Assembly: GCF_003602095.1 (NCBI RefSeq)
Contig: NZ_RAHH01000026.1
Coordinates: 1-64,000, forward strand
Length of the DNA stretch: 64,000 nucleotides
DNA from: Rahnella woolbedingensis
GTDB taxonomy: Bacteria > Pseudomonadota > Gammaproteobacteria > Enterobacterales > Enterobacteriaceae
Reading direction: 5' to 3'
Below the pieces are notes generated by a model. The model was not told the DNA's origin. It saw nothing but the letters and a program-made list of their open reading frames with translations, and searched no databases. The translations under genes and the position numbers were made by a program. Shown here in pieces: positions 50,693 through 60,073 of the stretch. Numbering within the stretch: the first letter of the stretch is position 1; every line of letters begins with the position of its first letter.

Positions 50693-50720
50693 CCCTCCCT
50701 GAGTTCGGGGGAGGGTTCAT
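50693..50720 (+). terminator. Terminator-like hairpin after ynfD
   Basis: CCCTCCC (50693-50699) pairs with GGGAGGG (50709-50715), followed by TTCATCTCT. Stem is strong, T-run weak. Confidence 0.55.
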
Positions 50721-50922
50721 CTCTGATATCCCCGCTTTAAACCGACGCTGGTCCATCACCCGCCCGTTTAGCCCTTTCTTATGTCTCACACAATGTAATG
50801 CACATTTTTCATATTAGCTTATGAAGATAATGAATTTCTCACATAGTAAGTTGCCGTTTAAGGTAAACACTCCTGCCAGCGCAGATTGTCATTCGCTGGC
50901 CTCACCCGAGGAGTGACAGCTT

Positions 50923-52020
50923 ATGAGCGTGCAATTTATTGGAATGATCGGCCATCGTCTGGCTTCTGAAATCATCCCGCCGACCGGTCCGGTTTTCGAT
51001 AAAAAATACATCGCCGATTTCGCCAAAGCCCATGAAGATGCCGGTTTCGACCGCATTCTGGTGGCGTATGCCTCCGATCAGCCCGACGCATTTCTGGTCA
51101 CTGCGCACGCCGGTGCCAGCACCTCACGTATTCATTTTTTGCTGGCACACCGTCCGGGGTTTGTCGCGCCGACGCTGGCCGCCCGCAAACTCGCCACGCT
51201 GGATCACCTGCTGGAAGGCCGCGTTGCCGTGCATATCATCAGCGGCGGCAGCGATGCCGAACAACGTCGTGACGGCGATTTCGAGCCGAAATCCGTTCGC
51301 TATCAGCGCACGGACGAATACATCGATGTGCTGAAACAGAGCTGGTATTCAGAAACCGGCTTTGATCATCAGGGCGAGTTTTATCAGGCTGAAAACGCCT
51401 TCTCCGCCATTAAGCCTTACCAGAAAAAACTGCCGGTCTTTTTCGGCGGTTCCTCTGATGACGCCATTCGCGTTGCCGGTAAACAGGCCGATGTGTTCGC
51501 GCTGTGGGGCGAGCCGCTGGAAAGCGCTGCACAAACGGTCGCGGCCGTGAAAGCGTCTGCGGCACAGCATCAGCGGGAGATCGGTTTCAGCATTTCCTTC
51601 CGCCCTATTCTTGGTAAAACCGAAGAAGAAGCCTGGGCCAAAGCCGATGAAATTCTCGCGAAGGCCACTGCCCAGCAGGCCGAAAAAGGTCAGGCGCTGG
51701 CAGCTAAACCGCAAAGTGTCGGCGCACAGCGTTTACTGCAGGCCGTGGCGCAAGGCGACCGTCTGGATTCCTGCCTGTGGACCGGCATTGCCGGGCTGAT
51801 TGGTGGCGGTTCCAACTCGACCGCGCTGGTCGGTACGCCGGAACAGGTCTCCGATGCCCTGCTGAAATATTACGATCTGGGCATTACCACTTTCCTGATC
51901 CGTGGTTTTGATCCGCTCAATGACGCCGTCGAGTACGGCAAAACTCTGATCCCGCTGACGAAGCAGAAAATTGCTGCGCGTCAGGCACAAAATAAAACCG
52001 CCGCAACCACGCTGGTATAA
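50923..52020 (+). CDS. Alkanesulfonate monooxygenase-like flavin enzyme (SsuD/LLM class)
   Basis: A 365-residue bacterial-luciferase-like FMNH2-dependent monooxygenase. VAYASDQPDAFLVTA, FLLAHRPGFVAPTLAARKLA, the HIISGGSD region and LPVFFGGSSDDAIRVAGKQA parallel SsuD, which releases sulfite from alkanesulfonates. It is followed ten bases later by an SsuA-like binding protein gene. No flavin reductase (SsuE) is adjacent. GAGGAG upstream is a good ribosome-binding site. Substrate could be a sulfonate or related organosulfur compound. Confidence 0.82.
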   Translation: MSVQFIGMIGHRLASEIIPPTGPVFDKKYIADFAKAHEDAGFDRILVAYASDQPDAFLVTAHAGASTSRIHFLLAHRPGFVAPTLAARKLATLDHLLEGRVAVHIISGGSDAEQRRDGDFEPKSVRYQRTDEYIDVLKQSWYSETGFDHQGEFYQAENAFSAIKPYQKKLPVFFGGSSDDAIRVAGKQADVFALWGEPLESAAQTVAAVKASAAQHQREIGFSISFRPILGKTEEEAWAKADEILAKATAQQAEKGQALAAKPQSVGAQRLLQAVAQGDRLDSCLWTGIAGLIGGGSNSTALVGTPEQVSDALLKYYDLGITTFLIRGFDPLNDAVEYGKTLIPLTKQKIAARQAQNKTAATTLV

Positions 52021-52029
52021 GGAACCCTG

Positions 52030-52968
52030 ATGCAAGTGAATGTAAAAAAACTTCTGCTGCTGGTATCGCTGATTAGCGGCGCGTTTGCGGTCAATGCTGA
52101 ACAAATCACCCTGCGCGTAGCCGATCAGAAAGGCAATATGCGGGCGCAGCTGGAAGCGGCAAATAAACTTGATAATTTGCCGTACAAAATTGAGTGGTCA
52201 GAATTCCCTGCCGCCGCCCCGCTGGCGGAAGCGCTGAATGCGCAGGCGGTGGACGTCGGTATTATCGGCGATGCCCCGCTGCTGTTTGCCGAAGCCGCGG
52301 GCGCACAGGTGAAAGCCATTGCCGTGGATAAATCCGATGCTTATGGCACGGCGTTACTGGTGAAAGCGGACAGCCCTGTCAAAAGCGCGGCGGATTTAAA
52401 AGGCAAAAGTATTGCCACCAACCGCGGCTCCATCGGTCATTTCGTGGCGCTGAAAGCACTGGCGTCTGCGGGGCTGACGGCGAAAGACGTGACTTTCCGT
52501 TTCCTGCCGCCGAGCGACGCTAAACTGGCGCTGACGCAGGGGTCTGTGGACGTCTGGGCAACATGGGAACCGTATACCGCATTCGCCGAAACGCAGGATC
52601 ATCTGCGCGTTGTGGTGAATGGCCGCGGGTTGTGGTCGGGTAACAGCTTCCTGGCGGCAACAGACACCGCGCTGAAAGATAAAGCCAAACGTGAGGCAAT
52701 TGCCGACTACCTGCAACGTCTGAGCGACTCGCAGGTCTGGGCCTATAAGAATCTGGATGCCTACAGCGAGAAACTGGCGAAAATCATCGGCTTCCCGCTG
52801 GACGCCGCAAAACTCGGGTTCGAGCGTCGCAAATCCTACTGGCAAACGATTGATGCCGCGACAGAAACACAGCAACAGCAAACCGCTGATTTCTATCATG
52901 CACAGGGGTTATTGCCTGTCGCACTGAATGTCAGCGGCACGTTTGACCACTCGTTTCTGCTGAAATAA
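52030..52968 (+). CDS. SsuA-like ABC substrate-binding protein
   Basis: A 312-residue periplasmic binding protein of the sulfonate/nitrate/taurine (NMT1/SsuA) family with signal peptide ending VNA-EQ. Typical blocks: VDVGIIGDAPLLFAEAAGAQ, DLKGKSIATNRGSIGHFVAL and VDVWATWEPYTAF. It forms a two-gene unit with the monooxygenase. The matching permease and ATPase are not next to it, so it must work with components elsewhere. Confidence 0.85.
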   Translation: MQVNVKKLLLLVSLISGAFAVNAEQITLRVADQKGNMRAQLEAANKLDNLPYKIEWSEFPAAAPLAEALNAQAVDVGIIGDAPLLFAEAAGAQVKAIAVDKSDAYGTALLVKADSPVKSAADLKGKSIATNRGSIGHFVALKALASAGLTAKDVTFRFLPPSDAKLALTQGSVDVWATWEPYTAFAETQDHLRVVVNGRGLWSGNSFLAATDTALKDKAKREAIADYLQRLSDSQVWAYKNLDAYSEKLAKIIGFPLDAAKLGFERRKSYWQTIDAATETQQQQTADFYHAQGLLPVALNVSGTFDHSFLLK

Positions 52969-52982
52969 CCGCTTCAAAATGA

Positions 52983-53010
52983 CGGCACCGGCAATCAGCG
53001 GGTGCCGGTT
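52983..53010 (+). terminator. Terminator-like hairpin after the sulfonate pair
   Basis: CGGCACC (52983-52989) pairs with GGTGCCG (53001-53007). Short T content (GTTC) follows. Confidence 0.5.
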
Positions 53011-53159
53011 CACCTCGCTATTTCTGCTGCCCGCCGTTCATTACGCCAATTATCCTGACTTAACGTGCTGATAATGTGAACTATCACCCTGTAACTGAAA
53101 GACGGACGTGGTTAATAGAAGACGTCGCCCGAAATCAGGCTTAGCTAACAGGATGCAGC

Positions 53160-53387
53160 ATGGAAAATTACGCCAACAAAAGCGGTGATTCACAGGTTGT
53201 CAGCTTCCAGATTGATGCCAATTCGATCAAAGTCCGTTTCAAGAACAATCACGTTTATCTTTACGACATCCGCCACCCCGGCCCTGAACATCTTGAGAAG
53301 ATGAAGGAACTCGCCCGTGCCGGATGGGGATTAAATACCTATATAGAAAGCGAAGTGAAAACGGATTTTTCTTCGAAGGTATTCTGA
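53160..53387 (+). CDS. Small protein with KTSC-like fold, unknown function
   Basis: A 75-residue protein. The stretch NSIKVRFKNNHVYLYDIRHP resembles the KTSC domain strand pattern, followed by LEKMKELARAGWGLNTYIES. No signal peptide or membrane segment. It is a single gene ended by a strong terminator and convergent with dacD. I do not recognise a defined function. Confidence 0.65.
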   Translation: MENYANKSGDSQVVSFQIDANSIKVRFKNNHVYLYDIRHPGPEHLEKMKELARAGWGLNTYIESEVKTDFSSKVF

Positions 53388-53400
53388 AATCTTGCAGACT

Positions 53401-53434
53401 CGCCGGGCGGATGTGAGCCGTTCGCCCGGCGTTT
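53401..53434 (+). terminator. Terminator after the small KTSC-like gene
   Basis: CGCCGGGCG (53401-53409) and CGCCCGGCG (53423-53431) form a perfect 9-pair GC stem followed by TTTATG. Confidence 0.75.
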
Positions 53435-53488
53435 ATGAATACCGCCGGGGAATTCAATCAGGCGATACTGGATTTTCTGACCGGGAAT

Positions 53489-54658
53489 TTAGATTTTCAG
53501 TTTCACGTAGTCAATCGCACGGCTGATGATCCCGCCTTCTGCAACATCTTCCAGAGCCACCAGCGGCACGGTTTTGATGACTTTGCCGTTATCCACGATG
53601 TTGATGCTGCCGAGCTCCTGGCCTTTTTTCAGCGGCGCGTCAATCTGCGGATTGGTCAGCACATACTGCGCTTTCAGTTTATCGGCGTCCGCCTGCGGTA
53701 CGCTGATAAACACATCGCTCAGCGAACCGACTTTCACCTGAGGATTAGCACCAAACCAGACGTGCTCGTCCGATACGGTCTGACCCGCTTTGAAAATCTG
53801 CTTGCTGGTGTATTCGCGGAAACCCCAGGTCAGCAGTTTACGCGCCTGTTCTTCGCGCCCTTTTGAGCTTTTTCCGCCCATAACGACAGCGATAAGACGA
53901 CGGTCACCCTGCGTTGCAGAAGCAATAATGTTGAAACCGGCGCTTTCGGTATGGCCGGTTTTCAGACCATCGACTTGCAGATTTTTATCCCACAGCAGGC
54001 CGTTACGGTTTTGCTGAGTGATGTTGTCGTACGTCAGCGATTTTTCCGCATACATACGATATTCCTCAGGTTCACCGCCGATAATGGCGCGGGACAGCTT
54101 CGCAAGGTCGTAAGACGTGGTGTACTGACCCGGTGCATCCAGACCATGTACGGTTTCGAAATGGGTGTTAGTCAGGCCGAGGCTGGTGACGTACTGGTTC
54201 ATCATGCCGACGAAAGAATCCTGACTGCCCGCGACATAATCGGCCATCGCCACACAGGCGTCGTTACCGGAAGTAATGATGATGCCGCGGATCAAATCAC
54301 GCACGCTCACACGATCACCCGGTTTGAGGAACATCAGCGAAGAACCTTCCAGGCTCTTGTTACCGGCGACCCAGGCTTCCTGAGGTACGGTAACGACATC
54401 ATTCATGGTGATTTTATTATGATCCAGTGCGCGGTCAATGACATAACCTGTCATCAGTTTGGTCAGACTGGCCGGATTGCGACGGTCGTCCGGGTTACCG
54501 GCGGCCAGCACATCACCACTGGCATAATCCATCAGCACAAAAGAAGCCGCATCAATGCTCGGCGGGACAACAGGGAAATCCAGTGGCGCGATAGCTTTCG
54601 CACTGCCTGCGGAGAACATCAATACACAAGATAAGACACTAATTACACTACGTTTCAC
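53489..54658 (-). CDS. dacD: D-alanyl-D-alanine carboxypeptidase DacD (PBP6b)
   Basis: A 389-residue class C low-molecular-weight penicillin-binding protein that trims the terminal D-Ala from peptidoglycan peptides. Signal peptide ends AKA-IA; active-site motifs are SLTK (Ser in NPASLTKLMTG), SGN (TSGNDACVA) and KTG (DGLKTGHTESAG). The C-terminal domain ends in an amphipathic helix (RAIDYVKLKI) anchoring it to the inner membrane. Sequence fits DacD better than DacA or DacC (TQQNRNGLLWDKNLQVDGLK). Confidence 0.92.
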   Translation of the reverse strand: MKRSVISVLSCVLMFSAGSAKAIAPLDFPVVPPSIDAASFVLMDYASGDVLAAGNPDDRRNPASLTKLMTGYVIDRALDHNKITMNDVVTVPQEAWVAGNKSLEGSSLMFLKPGDRVSVRDLIRGIIITSGNDACVAMADYVAGSQDSFVGMMNQYVTSLGLTNTHFETVHGLDAPGQYTTSYDLAKLSRAIIGGEPEEYRMYAEKSLTYDNITQQNRNGLLWDKNLQVDGLKTGHTESAGFNIIASATQGDRRLIAVVMGGKSSKGREEQARKLLTWGFREYTSKQIFKAGQTVSDEHVWFGANPQVKVGSLSDVFISVPQADADKLKAQYVLTNPQIDAPLKKGQELGSINIVDNGKVIKTVPLVALEDVAEGGIISRAIDYVKLKI

Positions 54659-55116
54659 TGAATCTTCCTTAAACGCGCTATAGAGCAGGGTTCTGAACTG
54701 AACCGGACTCTATACAAAAAACCTATGGATTAAAAATCTGCGGCATAGGTTGCACTAAAACCGTTCGCAGAAAAACCCTTAGTCTTTTGCTAAGCATTTC
54801 ATAATGAAACGATACTGTTACAACTTGTGTTAATTTCAGCCGAAAACCACATTCCGCGAAGCCATTAGCTTTTATTATCACAACCCGCTGTTTTCAAAAT
54901 GATTGGCGTCGCGTTCCCGCCCCTGATTTTTCGGCGCTATTGGCGTTATTCCCCGATATTTATCTGCGATAGATGAAATCTATCACACCATCATGGCATT
55001 CGATTAGACGGGAACGTATACCCCTCCTAAACTTGTGACATAAAATTAACAATTTGGTTAACAATTCATCGTTCCGGTTGTTTAAGATCTGACAAAATCA
55101 CCTGCGAAGCATAACT
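54659..55116. other. Divergent control region between dacD and ydeP
   Basis: About 460 bases with no gene. Elements seen: a palindrome GATAGAT GAA ATCTATC (54968-54984) and two direct copies of TTAACAATT with a 12-base period (55046-55054 and 55058-55066) near the ydeP promoter. Both could be regulator sites. A GTTACAAC core at 54817 is not a good Ter site. Confidence 0.5.
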
Positions 55117-57423
55117 ATGAAATTCAAAACTGAGATCAAACCTTACCACGGCGCAGCCGGCGGCTGGGGTGCACTGGAATCCACCACCCGTTTCGTCTTC
55201 GACAGTAAAAAAGTTCTGTCTAATCTGCGTAACCTGATGCGTGTTAACAAAGGTCGCGGATTTGACTGCCCGGGCTGCGCCTGGGGTGATGATAATCACA
55301 GCACTTTCAGTTTCTGCGAAAACGGCGCGAAAGCCGTCAGTTGGGAAGCCACCCGTAAAGCCGTCGAGCCGGAATTTTTTGCACAACACAGCGTCAGTAA
55401 ATTGCGCGCACAGAGCGATTACTTTCTGGAATATCAGGGTCGCCTGACTCATCCGATGCGTTACAACCGCGAAACTGACCATTATGAACCGGTGAGCTGG
55501 GACGCGGCCTTCGCGCTGATCGCCAGCCATCTGAAAGGTCTGGAAAGCCCGGATCAGGCAGATTTCTACACCTCCGGTCGCGCCAGTAATGAAGCCTCCT
55601 ACTTGTATCAGGTCTTTGGCCGTATGTTCGGCACCAACAACTTCCCTGACTGTTCGAACATGTGTCACGAAGCCAGCGGTGTCGGCCTGAAACAAAGTAT
55701 CGGTGTCGGTAAAGGCACCATCCGTCTGGATGATTTTGAAAAAGCGGATGCTATTTTCGTCTTCGGCCAGAATCCGGGCACCAACCACCCGCGTATGCTG
55801 CACAGCCTGCGCCATGCGTCTGACCGTGGCGCAAAAGTGGTCAGCTTTAACACCCTGCGTGAACGGGGTCTGGAACGTTTCGCCGATCCGCAAAAGCCGC
55901 TGGAAGTCGTCACCCCGAAAGCCGGTCGTATCAGTTCGGCGTATTATCAACCGAATCTTGGCGGCGATATGGCTGCCGTGCGCGGCATCGTGAAAGCGCT
56001 GTTGCAGACTCACCGTGAGCGTATCGCTTCCGGCCAGCCTTCCCTGTTTGATGATGACTTTATTGCTGCAAACTCTGCTGGCGTCGATGAATATCTGGCC
56101 GTTGTGGATGCCACCAGCTGGGAAAAAATCACTGAACAATCCGGTCTGAACGAACAGGATCTGCGTGAAGCGGCGTCTATTTATATGAATGCCGAACGCG
56201 TGATTTGTACCTGGGCGATGGGCGTGACACAGCATAAACACTCCGTGCCGACCGTGCGTGAAATCACTAACCTGCAACTGCTGTTCGGTCAGCTCGGTAA
56301 ACCGGGCGCCGGTCTGTGTCCGGTTCGTGGTCACAGTAACGTGCAGGGTAACCGCACTATGGGTATCGATGAAAAAGCGCCTAAAGCCTTGCTCGATGCC
56401 ATGGAAAGCCACTTCAAATTCACGCCACCTCGCGTACCGGGTCATAATACCGTTGAAGCGCTGGAAGCAATGCTGCGTAAAGAAGCCAAAGTTCTGATCT
56501 GCCTCGGCGGTAATCTGGCGGCGGCAGCACCGGATACTCCGCGTACCGAACAGGCGCTGAGCAATCTCGAATTGTCCGTGCAAATCAGCACCAAACTCAA
56601 CCGCTCTCACCTGACACCGGGGACAGAAGCGCTGATCCTGCCTACACTGGGTCGTACCGAGCTGGATATGCAGGCGACCGGTTCGCAGTTCATCACCGTT
56701 GAAGACTCCTTCAGCATGGTGCATGCGTCCGAAGGCGTCGGTATTCCTTTATCGAAAGAACAGCGTTCTGAAACCGCAATTGTCTGTGGTATAGCTAATG
56801 CCGTTCTGGGCGACAAATACCTCGACTGGATGGCGCTGGCTGACGATTACAATCTGATCCGCGACCACATCGAAGCCACTATTCCGGGCTTTAAAGATTT
56901 CAATGCACGCTGCGATATCAAAGGCGGCTTCTATCTGGGCAATGCGGCTGCGGAGCTCAATTTCAACACCCTCAGCGGCAAAGCCAATTTCAGCGCTGCC
57001 CCGCTGCCGGAAGTGCTGATCCCGATGGGCGACCAGAATGCGCCGTTCACCCTGCAAACTTTACGCTCACACGACCAGTACAACACCACCATTTACGGCC
57101 TTGATGACCGTTATCGTGGGGTTTACGGCCAGCGTGAAGTGCTGTTTATTCACCCGCAGGATCTGGCTGATTTAGGCCTGAAAGACGGCGAGCTGGTGGA
57201 AATTGAAACGCTGTGGAATGACGGCATCGAGCGTAAAGTCAGCGGTTTCAAACTGGTCAGTTACGACATTCCGCGCGGTAATCTGGCGGCTTATTATCCG
57301 GAAACCAATCCGCTGGTACCGATGTCCAGTTTTGGCGACCAGACCCACACTCCTACCTCCAAAGCCGTGCCGGTCACTATCCGTCGCTGCGAGCAAAAAG
57401 TCGACCTGCAACGTATCGCATAA
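55117..57423 (+). CDS. ydeP: YdeP-family molybdopterin oxidoreductase (FdhF-like)
   Basis: A 768-residue molybdopterin-dinucleotide enzyme related to formate dehydrogenase H. RGFDCPGCAWGDD near residue 50 provides two cysteines, the Mo region contains CSNMCHEASG (Cys where formate dehydrogenase has selenocysteine), and the C-terminal dinucleotide-binding domain includes QTLRSHDQYNTTIYG. Escherichia YdeP is linked to acid resistance. It lacks the four-cysteine [4Fe-4S] ligand set of FdhF. Single gene upstream of rnb with its own promoter region. Confidence 0.9.
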   Translation: MKFKTEIKPYHGAAGGWGALESTTRFVFDSKKVLSNLRNLMRVNKGRGFDCPGCAWGDDNHSTFSFCENGAKAVSWEATRKAVEPEFFAQHSVSKLRAQSDYFLEYQGRLTHPMRYNRETDHYEPVSWDAAFALIASHLKGLESPDQADFYTSGRASNEASYLYQVFGRMFGTNNFPDCSNMCHEASGVGLKQSIGVGKGTIRLDDFEKADAIFVFGQNPGTNHPRMLHSLRHASDRGAKVVSFNTLRERGLERFADPQKPLEVVTPKAGRISSAYYQPNLGGDMAAVRGIVKALLQTHRERIASGQPSLFDDDFIAANSAGVDEYLAVVDATSWEKITEQSGLNEQDLREAASIYMNAERVICTWAMGVTQHKHSVPTVREITNLQLLFGQLGKPGAGLCPVRGHSNVQGNRTMGIDEKAPKALLDAMESHFKFTPPRVPGHNTVEALEAMLRKEAKVLICLGGNLAAAAPDTPRTEQALSNLELSVQISTKLNRSHLTPGTEALILPTLGRTELDMQATGSQFITVEDSFSMVHASEGVGIPLSKEQRSETAIVCGIANAVLGDKYLDWMALADDYNLIRDHIEATIPGFKDFNARCDIKGGFYLGNAAAELNFNTLSGKANFSAAPLPEVLIPMGDQNAPFTLQTLRSHDQYNTTIYGLDDRYRGVYGQREVLFIHPQDLADLGLKDGELVEIETLWNDGIERKVSGFKLVSYDIPRGNLAAYYPETNPLVPMSSFGDQTHTPTSKAVPVTIRRCEQKVDLQRIA

Positions 57424-57452
57424 GTCAGACTTGCGTAACATCGCGCAAATGT

Positions 57453-57486
57453 CCCCTTTAGCTTCAGGGTTATGAGGCGAAAGGGG
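57453..57486 (+). terminator. Hairpin between ydeP and rnb
   Basis: CCCCTTT (57453-57459) pairs with AAAGGGG (57480-57486) across a 20-base loop. No T-run. May be a ydeP 3' structure or part of the rnb leader. Confidence 0.4.
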
Positions 57487-57572
57487 CAGATGCTGCTTGC
57501 CCGAAGGGAGCAGATCGCGTAAAACTGTCTGCCGCTAATCGAGCCACATTAACCCCCAATTCCCTGGACGAT

Positions 57573-59516
57573 ATGTTTCAAGATAACCCGCTGCTCGCGC
57601 AGCTAAAACAGCAACTTCACTCTCAGACTCCACGTGTTGAAGGCATCGTGAAAGGCACTGAGAAAGGCTTTGGCTTTCTTGAAGTAGACGGTCAAAAAAG
57701 CTATTTCATTCCGCCTCCGTACATGAAAAAAGTCATGCACGGGGACCGCGTCATCGCCTCCCTGCAAACTGAGAAAGAGCGTGAAATCGTCCAGCCGGAA
57801 ACTCTGGTTGAACCGTTCCTCAGCCGTTTTGTAGGGCGCGTAACCAGGAAAGATGACCGTCTTTCCATCGTTCCTGACCATCCTTTATTACGTGATTCCA
57901 TTCAGTGCCGCGTTGCCCGCAATATCAATCATGAAGTGAGCGACGGCGACTGGTGTGTGGCTGAAATGCGTCGCCATCCGCTCAAAGAAGGTGATCACAG
58001 CTTCCAGGCTGAAATCACCGAATGGATCACCACCGGCACCGACGATCTCGCACCGTGGTGGGTGACGCTGGCACGTCATAATCTCGAACGTGAAGCGCCA
58101 AAATCTGATATCGCTGAACTGCGCGATGAAGGCCTGACCCGCGAAGACTTGACTGCCCTGCCATTTGTCACTATCGACAGCGGCAGTACGCAGGACATGG
58201 ATGACGCGCTGTTTGTGAAAGACAACGGTGACGGCACCCTGCAAATGACCATCGCGATCGCTGACCCGACGGCGTACGTCGCCGAAGGCAGCGACCTCGA
58301 CAACACGGCAAAAAAACGCGCATTCACCAACTATTTGCCGGGCTTTAATATCCCGATGCTGCCGCGCGAATTGTCCGACGACATCTGTTCCCTGTGGCCA
58401 GACGTCAGCCGTCCGGTTCTGGCGTGTTCCGTCACGCTGGGCACCGATGGCGCACTGGGCAGCGACATTCGTTTCTTCGCCGCGACCATTGAATCCAAAG
58501 CCAAGCTGGCCTACGACGATGTGTCTGACTGGCTTGAAGCGGATGAGAAAAGTGAATGGCAGCCTGCCAGCGATGTGATCGCCGATCAAATTCGTCTGCT
58601 GAAACGCGTCTGTGACGTGCGCAGTGCATGGCGTACCGAACACGCGCTGGTGTTTAAAGATCGTCCTGATTACCGCTTCGTGCTGGGTGAGAAAGGCAAC
58701 GTGCTGGAAATCGTCGCTGAACATCGTCGTATCGCTAACCGCATCGTGGAAGAATCTATGATCGCCGCCAACGTCTGTGCCGCTATCGCCCTGCGCGACA
58801 GCCTGGGTTTCGGCGTATACAACGTGCATACCGGTTTTGATCCGCTGCTGGTTGAAAACGCGGTCACCGTGTTGCAGGCCAATGACGTTGAAGCCAATGC
58901 TGAAGAACTGCTGACCCTGCCTGGTTTCTGCGCGCTGCGCCGTAAACTGGATGCGTTGCCAACACAGTTCCTCGACAGCCGTATCCGTCGTTTCCAGACT
59001 TTCGCAGAGATCAGCACCACTCCGGGGCCGCACTACGGTCTGGGTCTGGAAGCTTACGCCACCTGGACATCCCCAATCCGTAAATACGGCGACATGGTGA
59101 ACCACCGTCTGCTGAAAGCGATGATCCTTCAGCAGTCTGCTGAGAAACCTCAGGACGAGATGACTGTTCAGCTGGCAGAACGCCGTCGTGCTAACCGCAT
59201 GGCCGAGCGCGATGTCGGTGACTGGTTGTATGCCCGTTATCTGGAAGATAAAGTCGGCGCTGACGTTAAGTTCAGCGCTGAAATCATCGATGTCACCCGC
59301 GGTGGTCTGCGTGTCCGTCTGCAAGATATCGGCGCCGTAGCGTTCATCCCAGCTCCGTTCCTGCACAGCGTGCGCGACGAACTGGTGTGCAGCGCAGATA
59401 CCGGTACCGTGCTGATCAAAGGCGAAGTGGCCTACCGTCAGAGCGATGTTATTGATGTGAACATCGCGGAAGTGCGCATGGAAAATCGCAATGTAATTGC
59501 AAAACCAGCAGTCTAG
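57573..59516 (+). CDS. rnb: Exoribonuclease II
   Basis: A 647-residue processive 3'-5' exoribonuclease (Escherichia RNase II is 644). Two cold-shock domains occupy about residues 1-170, the RNB catalytic core 185-525 with [16 protein letters not shown] (catalytic aspartates), and an S1 domain lies at about 555-640. [16 protein letters not shown] is the conserved core end. A strong terminator follows 20 bases after the stop. Confidence 0.96.
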   Translation: MFQDNPLLAQLKQQLHSQTPRVEGIVKGTEKGFGFLEVDGQKSYFIPPPYMKKVMHGDRVIASLQTEKEREIVQPETLVEPFLSRFVGRVTRKDDRLSIVPDHPLLRDSIQCRVARNINHEVSDGDWCVAEMRRHPLKEGDHSFQAEITEWITTGTDDLAPWWVTLARHNLEREAPKSDIAELRDEGLTREDLTALPFVTIDSGSTQDMDDALFVKDNGDGTLQMTIAIADPTAYVAEGSDLDNTAKKRAFTNYLPGFNIPMLPRELSDDICSLWPDVSRPVLACSVTLGTDGALGSDIRFFAATIESKAKLAYDDVSDWLEADEKSEWQPASDVIADQIRLLKRVCDVRSAWRTEHALVFKDRPDYRFVLGEKGNVLEIVAEHRRIANRIVEESMIAANVCAAIALRDSLGFGVYNVHTGFDPLLVENAVTVLQANDVEANAEELLTLPGFCALRRKLDALPTQFLDSRIRRFQTFAEISTTPGPHYGLGLEAYATWTSPIRKYGDMVNHRLLKAMILQQSAEKPQDEMTVQLAERRRANRMAERDVGDWLYARYLEDKVGADVKFSAEIIDVTRGGLRVRLQDIGAVAFIPAPFLHSVRDELVCSADTGTVLIKGEVAYRQSDVIDVNIAEVRMENRNVIAKPAV

Positions 59517-59539
59517 GTTTCGCTTTTAGCGAAGGTAAA

Positions 59540-59567
59540 AAACCGGTCTTATGACCGGTTTTTTTAT
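59540..59567 (+). terminator. Terminator of rnb
   Basis: AAACCGGTC (59540-59548) and GACCGGTTT (59553-59561) with a 4-base loop and a following TTTTTATTT. Perfect intrinsic terminator. Confidence 0.93.
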
Positions 59568-60073
59568 TTCGGAAATATGCTCACTTGCCGTGAAGGCTTG
59601 AAAATTAGATCGGAAAATTTCGGTTTCTCAATTGCAGCTACCACAGCGACAGGCTGGAAATCTTGCCGCTGCGCGGTTCCTTCATTTCACGATTGCAGCC
59701 TTTGGTCTGCAACCTCTCATTCAGCAAGTTTTCTGAAACGCCCGCACGATCTTAAATTCATCGGCAGACTGTTTTTCATCTTTTAAAAAGGTTGATTGGC
59801 GTGCTCAAAAATGGCACCGAATGAATGGTTCGAGACCTATGGCTCGAAACCTGAAATTCGGGGATCGCGCAGCGATGACATTTTGCGCCACTCACTGATG
59901 CAACAGGACATGTCCCTTTTGCCCGCGATAGCGCGCAGTTAAAAAAGCGCGGAGACCAGAGGCCCGTGCGTTACCGGGTCTCTGGTCGGTGTGGGCCGAC
60001 GCCCACGATGTTGACCTTAAGGCCAGTTTGGGTGGCACCCCAAGGTGTTGACCTTACCCCAGGGGTTTGCCCC
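59568..60073. repeat. Hairpin-rich non-coding region between rnb and cbl
   Basis: About 500 bases with no credible gene. From 59827 on it is a series of at least seven local foldbacks: GGTTCGAG/CTCGAAACC (59827-59851), ATCGC/GCGAT (59864-59876), palindrome GGACATGTCC (59906-59915), a 13-pair stem (59954-59966 with 59975-59987), GTGGGC/GCCCAC (59991-60006), TTGGG/CCCAA (60028-60043) and AGGGG/CCCCT (60061-60074). TGTTGACCTTA occurs twice (60009 and 60046). This looks like a dispersed structured repeat or RNA element, with the last stem touching the cbl stop codon. Confidence 0.55.

Noticed and set aside
54814-54830. Second Ter-like site (GTTACAAC core, reverse orientation)
   Set aside because: The eight-base core matches but the flanking bases required by the consensus do not.
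55066-56724. Minus-strand open frame of 552 codons
   Set aside because: Antisense to ydeP; no ribosome-binding site or protein family resemblance.
57888-59366. Minus-strand open frame of 492 codons
   Set aside because: Antisense to rnb, with shadow-type composition.
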